The notes under the pieces: model-generated
The model's input: the letters and a program-made list of their open reading frames with translations, nothing else
Databases searched by the model: none
What the model was told of the DNA's origin: nothing
Translations under genes and position numbers: made by a program
In this document: piece by piece, positions 5,685 to 6,509 of the stretch
How positions within the stretch are numbered: position 1 is the first letter of the stretch
Layout of the letters: each line of letters starts with the position of its first letter
Source of the DNA: Acidobacteriota bacterium
Lineage (GTDB): Bacteria; Acidobacteriota; UBA6911; RPQK01; DATIPO01
DNA length: 6,509 nt
Assembly (NCBI GenBank): GCA_028277865.1
Contig: JANQFM010000050.1
Span: 1-6,509 of the forward strand
Direction of reading: 5' to 3'

Positions 5685-6509
5685 CTACTCCTCTTTCGTC
5701 AATTCCAGTACTGCTGCTCCCTGCAGGCGGCCTTGCCGCAGGTCTTGCAAGGCCTGGTTGGCCTGATGCAGAGGGTAGGGGATCGTTTCAGTCTTGATCC
5801 CGGCTTGAGGGGCGATCTTCATGAAATCGAGTCCGTCCTTGCGGGTCAGGTTGGCCACCGAGCAGAGGGTCCGCTCTCCCCACAGCAACTCATAGGCAAA
5901 GCGGGGGATGTCGCTCATGTGGATCCCGCCGCACACCACCCTTCCGCCGCGGCGCACCGCCTTGAGGGCGGTCGGAACCAGTTCTCCGACAGGGGCAAAG
6001 ATGATGGCGGCATCCAGCTCCTGAGGCGGGCACTGGTCCGAACCTCCAGCCCATTCGGCGCCCAGCCCGGAAGCGAATTGTTGGGCCTGAACGTCGCCGG
6101 GGCGGGTGAAGGCATAGATTTTCCGCCCCTGATAGGCCGCCACTTGGGCCAGGATGTGAGCGGCCGCACCGAATCCGTAAAGCCCCAGCCGGTGGACATC
6201 GCCCGCCATGCGCAGGCATCGGTAGCCGATCAGGCCTGCGCAAAGCAGAGGCGCTGCCTGCCGGTCGGTGCTGCCCTCGGGGATCGGCAAGCAAAAACGG
6301 GCGTCGGCTGCGGTGTATTGAGCATATCCGCCGTCGATGTGGTAGCCGGTAAAACGGGCCTGCCCGCAGAGATTCTCGCATCCGTCTTGGCAGAATCGGC
6401 ATTCTCCGCAACACCAGCCCAGCCAGGGCACGCCCACCCTCTGGCCCACTTTTAGGCCTCGGGCATCCTTGCCCAGAGCCTCGACCCGGCCCACAATCTC
6501 GTGCCCCAA
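5685..6509 (-). CDS. Zinc-dependent alcohol dehydrogenase (AdhA-like MDR subfamily), N-terminus missing
   Basis: The window holds 274 C-terminal residues. The frame runs off the right edge, and the first codon (TTG) is an internal leucine, not a start; by comparison with the family about 55-60 residues are missing, including the first catalytic cysteine. Present are GHE (H3, E4) at the catalytic zinc site and the structural zinc pattern C34, C37, C40, C48 (CGECRFCQDGCENLC, with an extra C44). The second catalytic-site cysteine is C90 (LLCAG). The Rossmann glycine motif LGLYGFGAAAHI spans 108-119. YGFGAAAHI and IYAFTRPGD are typical of the distinct zinc ADH subfamily often named AdhA or adh_fam_2. 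It oxidises alcohols or reduces aldehydes with NAD(P) in the cytosol. An arginine rather than an acidic residue after the second Rossmann strand may favour NADP (inference). A terminator separates it from the permease gene. Confidence 0.88.
   Translation of the reverse strand: MGHEIVGRVEALGKDARGLKVGQRVGVPWLGWCCGECRFCQDGCENLCGQARFTGYHIDGGYAQYTAADARFCLPIPEGSTDRQAAPLLCAGLIGYRCLRMAGDVHRLGLYGFGAAAHILAQVAAYQGRKIYAFTRPGDVQAQQFASGLGAEWAGGSDQCPPQELDAAIIFAPVGELVPTALKAVRRGGRVVCGGIHMSDIPRFAYELLWGERTLCSVANLTRKDGLDFMKIAPQAGIKTETIPYPLHQANQALQDLRQGRLQGAAVLELTKEE

Noticed and set aside
4893..6455. 520-codon open frame on the + strand
   Set aside because: It is antisense to both the permease and the dehydrogenase, crosses their intergenic repeat, and its product is low-complexity Gln/Gly/His-rich without any domain.

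Overview
The window is about 6.5 kb of moderately GC-rich bacterial chromosome. Hand counts of three 60-base lines inside core genes give about two thirds G+C. It holds five recognisable protein genes and one small gene of unknown function, with intergenic stretches rich in inverted and tandem repeats. The gene mix (a PQQ-type propeller protein beside a secreted YceI-domain protein, a 5'-deoxyadenosine-deaminase-type amidohydrolase, an AI-2E-family permease, an AdhA-like zinc alcohol dehydrogenase) and the CAGTTGT and GGCTGTAG repeat phrases remind me of Acidobacteriota or a similar environmental Gram-negative lineage. That placement is recall and low confidence; there is no marker gene.

Left part, + strand (1-1781): the 3' end of a PQQ-like beta-propeller gene is followed after 20 bases by a secreted YceI-domain protein with a C-terminal TPR region, probably as one operon. 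Both products look extracytoplasmic. Next comes a 204-base gap that is almost filled by a nested inverted repeat (1791-1943) with the layout of a three-way-junction RNA or a small fold-back element. It lies directly upstream of a complete amidohydrolase gene (1986-3317), whose sequence resembles the 5'-deoxyadenosine / SAH / MTA deaminase group that recycles adenosyl by-products of SAM chemistry.

Middle (3318-4442): 655 bases without a confident gene contain a hairpin-forming repeat, a GC-rich stretch that resembles a degenerate insertion-sequence end, and the leader of a small 98-residue gene. This gene region is clearly poorer in G+C (142 of 300 bases over 3961-4260) and ends in a good intrinsic terminator, so it may be acquired DNA.

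Right part, - strand (4443-6509): an AI-2E-family membrane permease lies downstream of a zinc-dependent alcohol dehydrogenase whose N-terminus is outside the window. A hairpin with a short T tract between them suggests separate transcription units. The permease and the small + strand gene converge.

No tRNA, rRNA, CRISPR array or intact transposase was seen. The most interesting item is the structured 1791-1943 element in front of the deaminase; the second is the low-GC orphan gene island.
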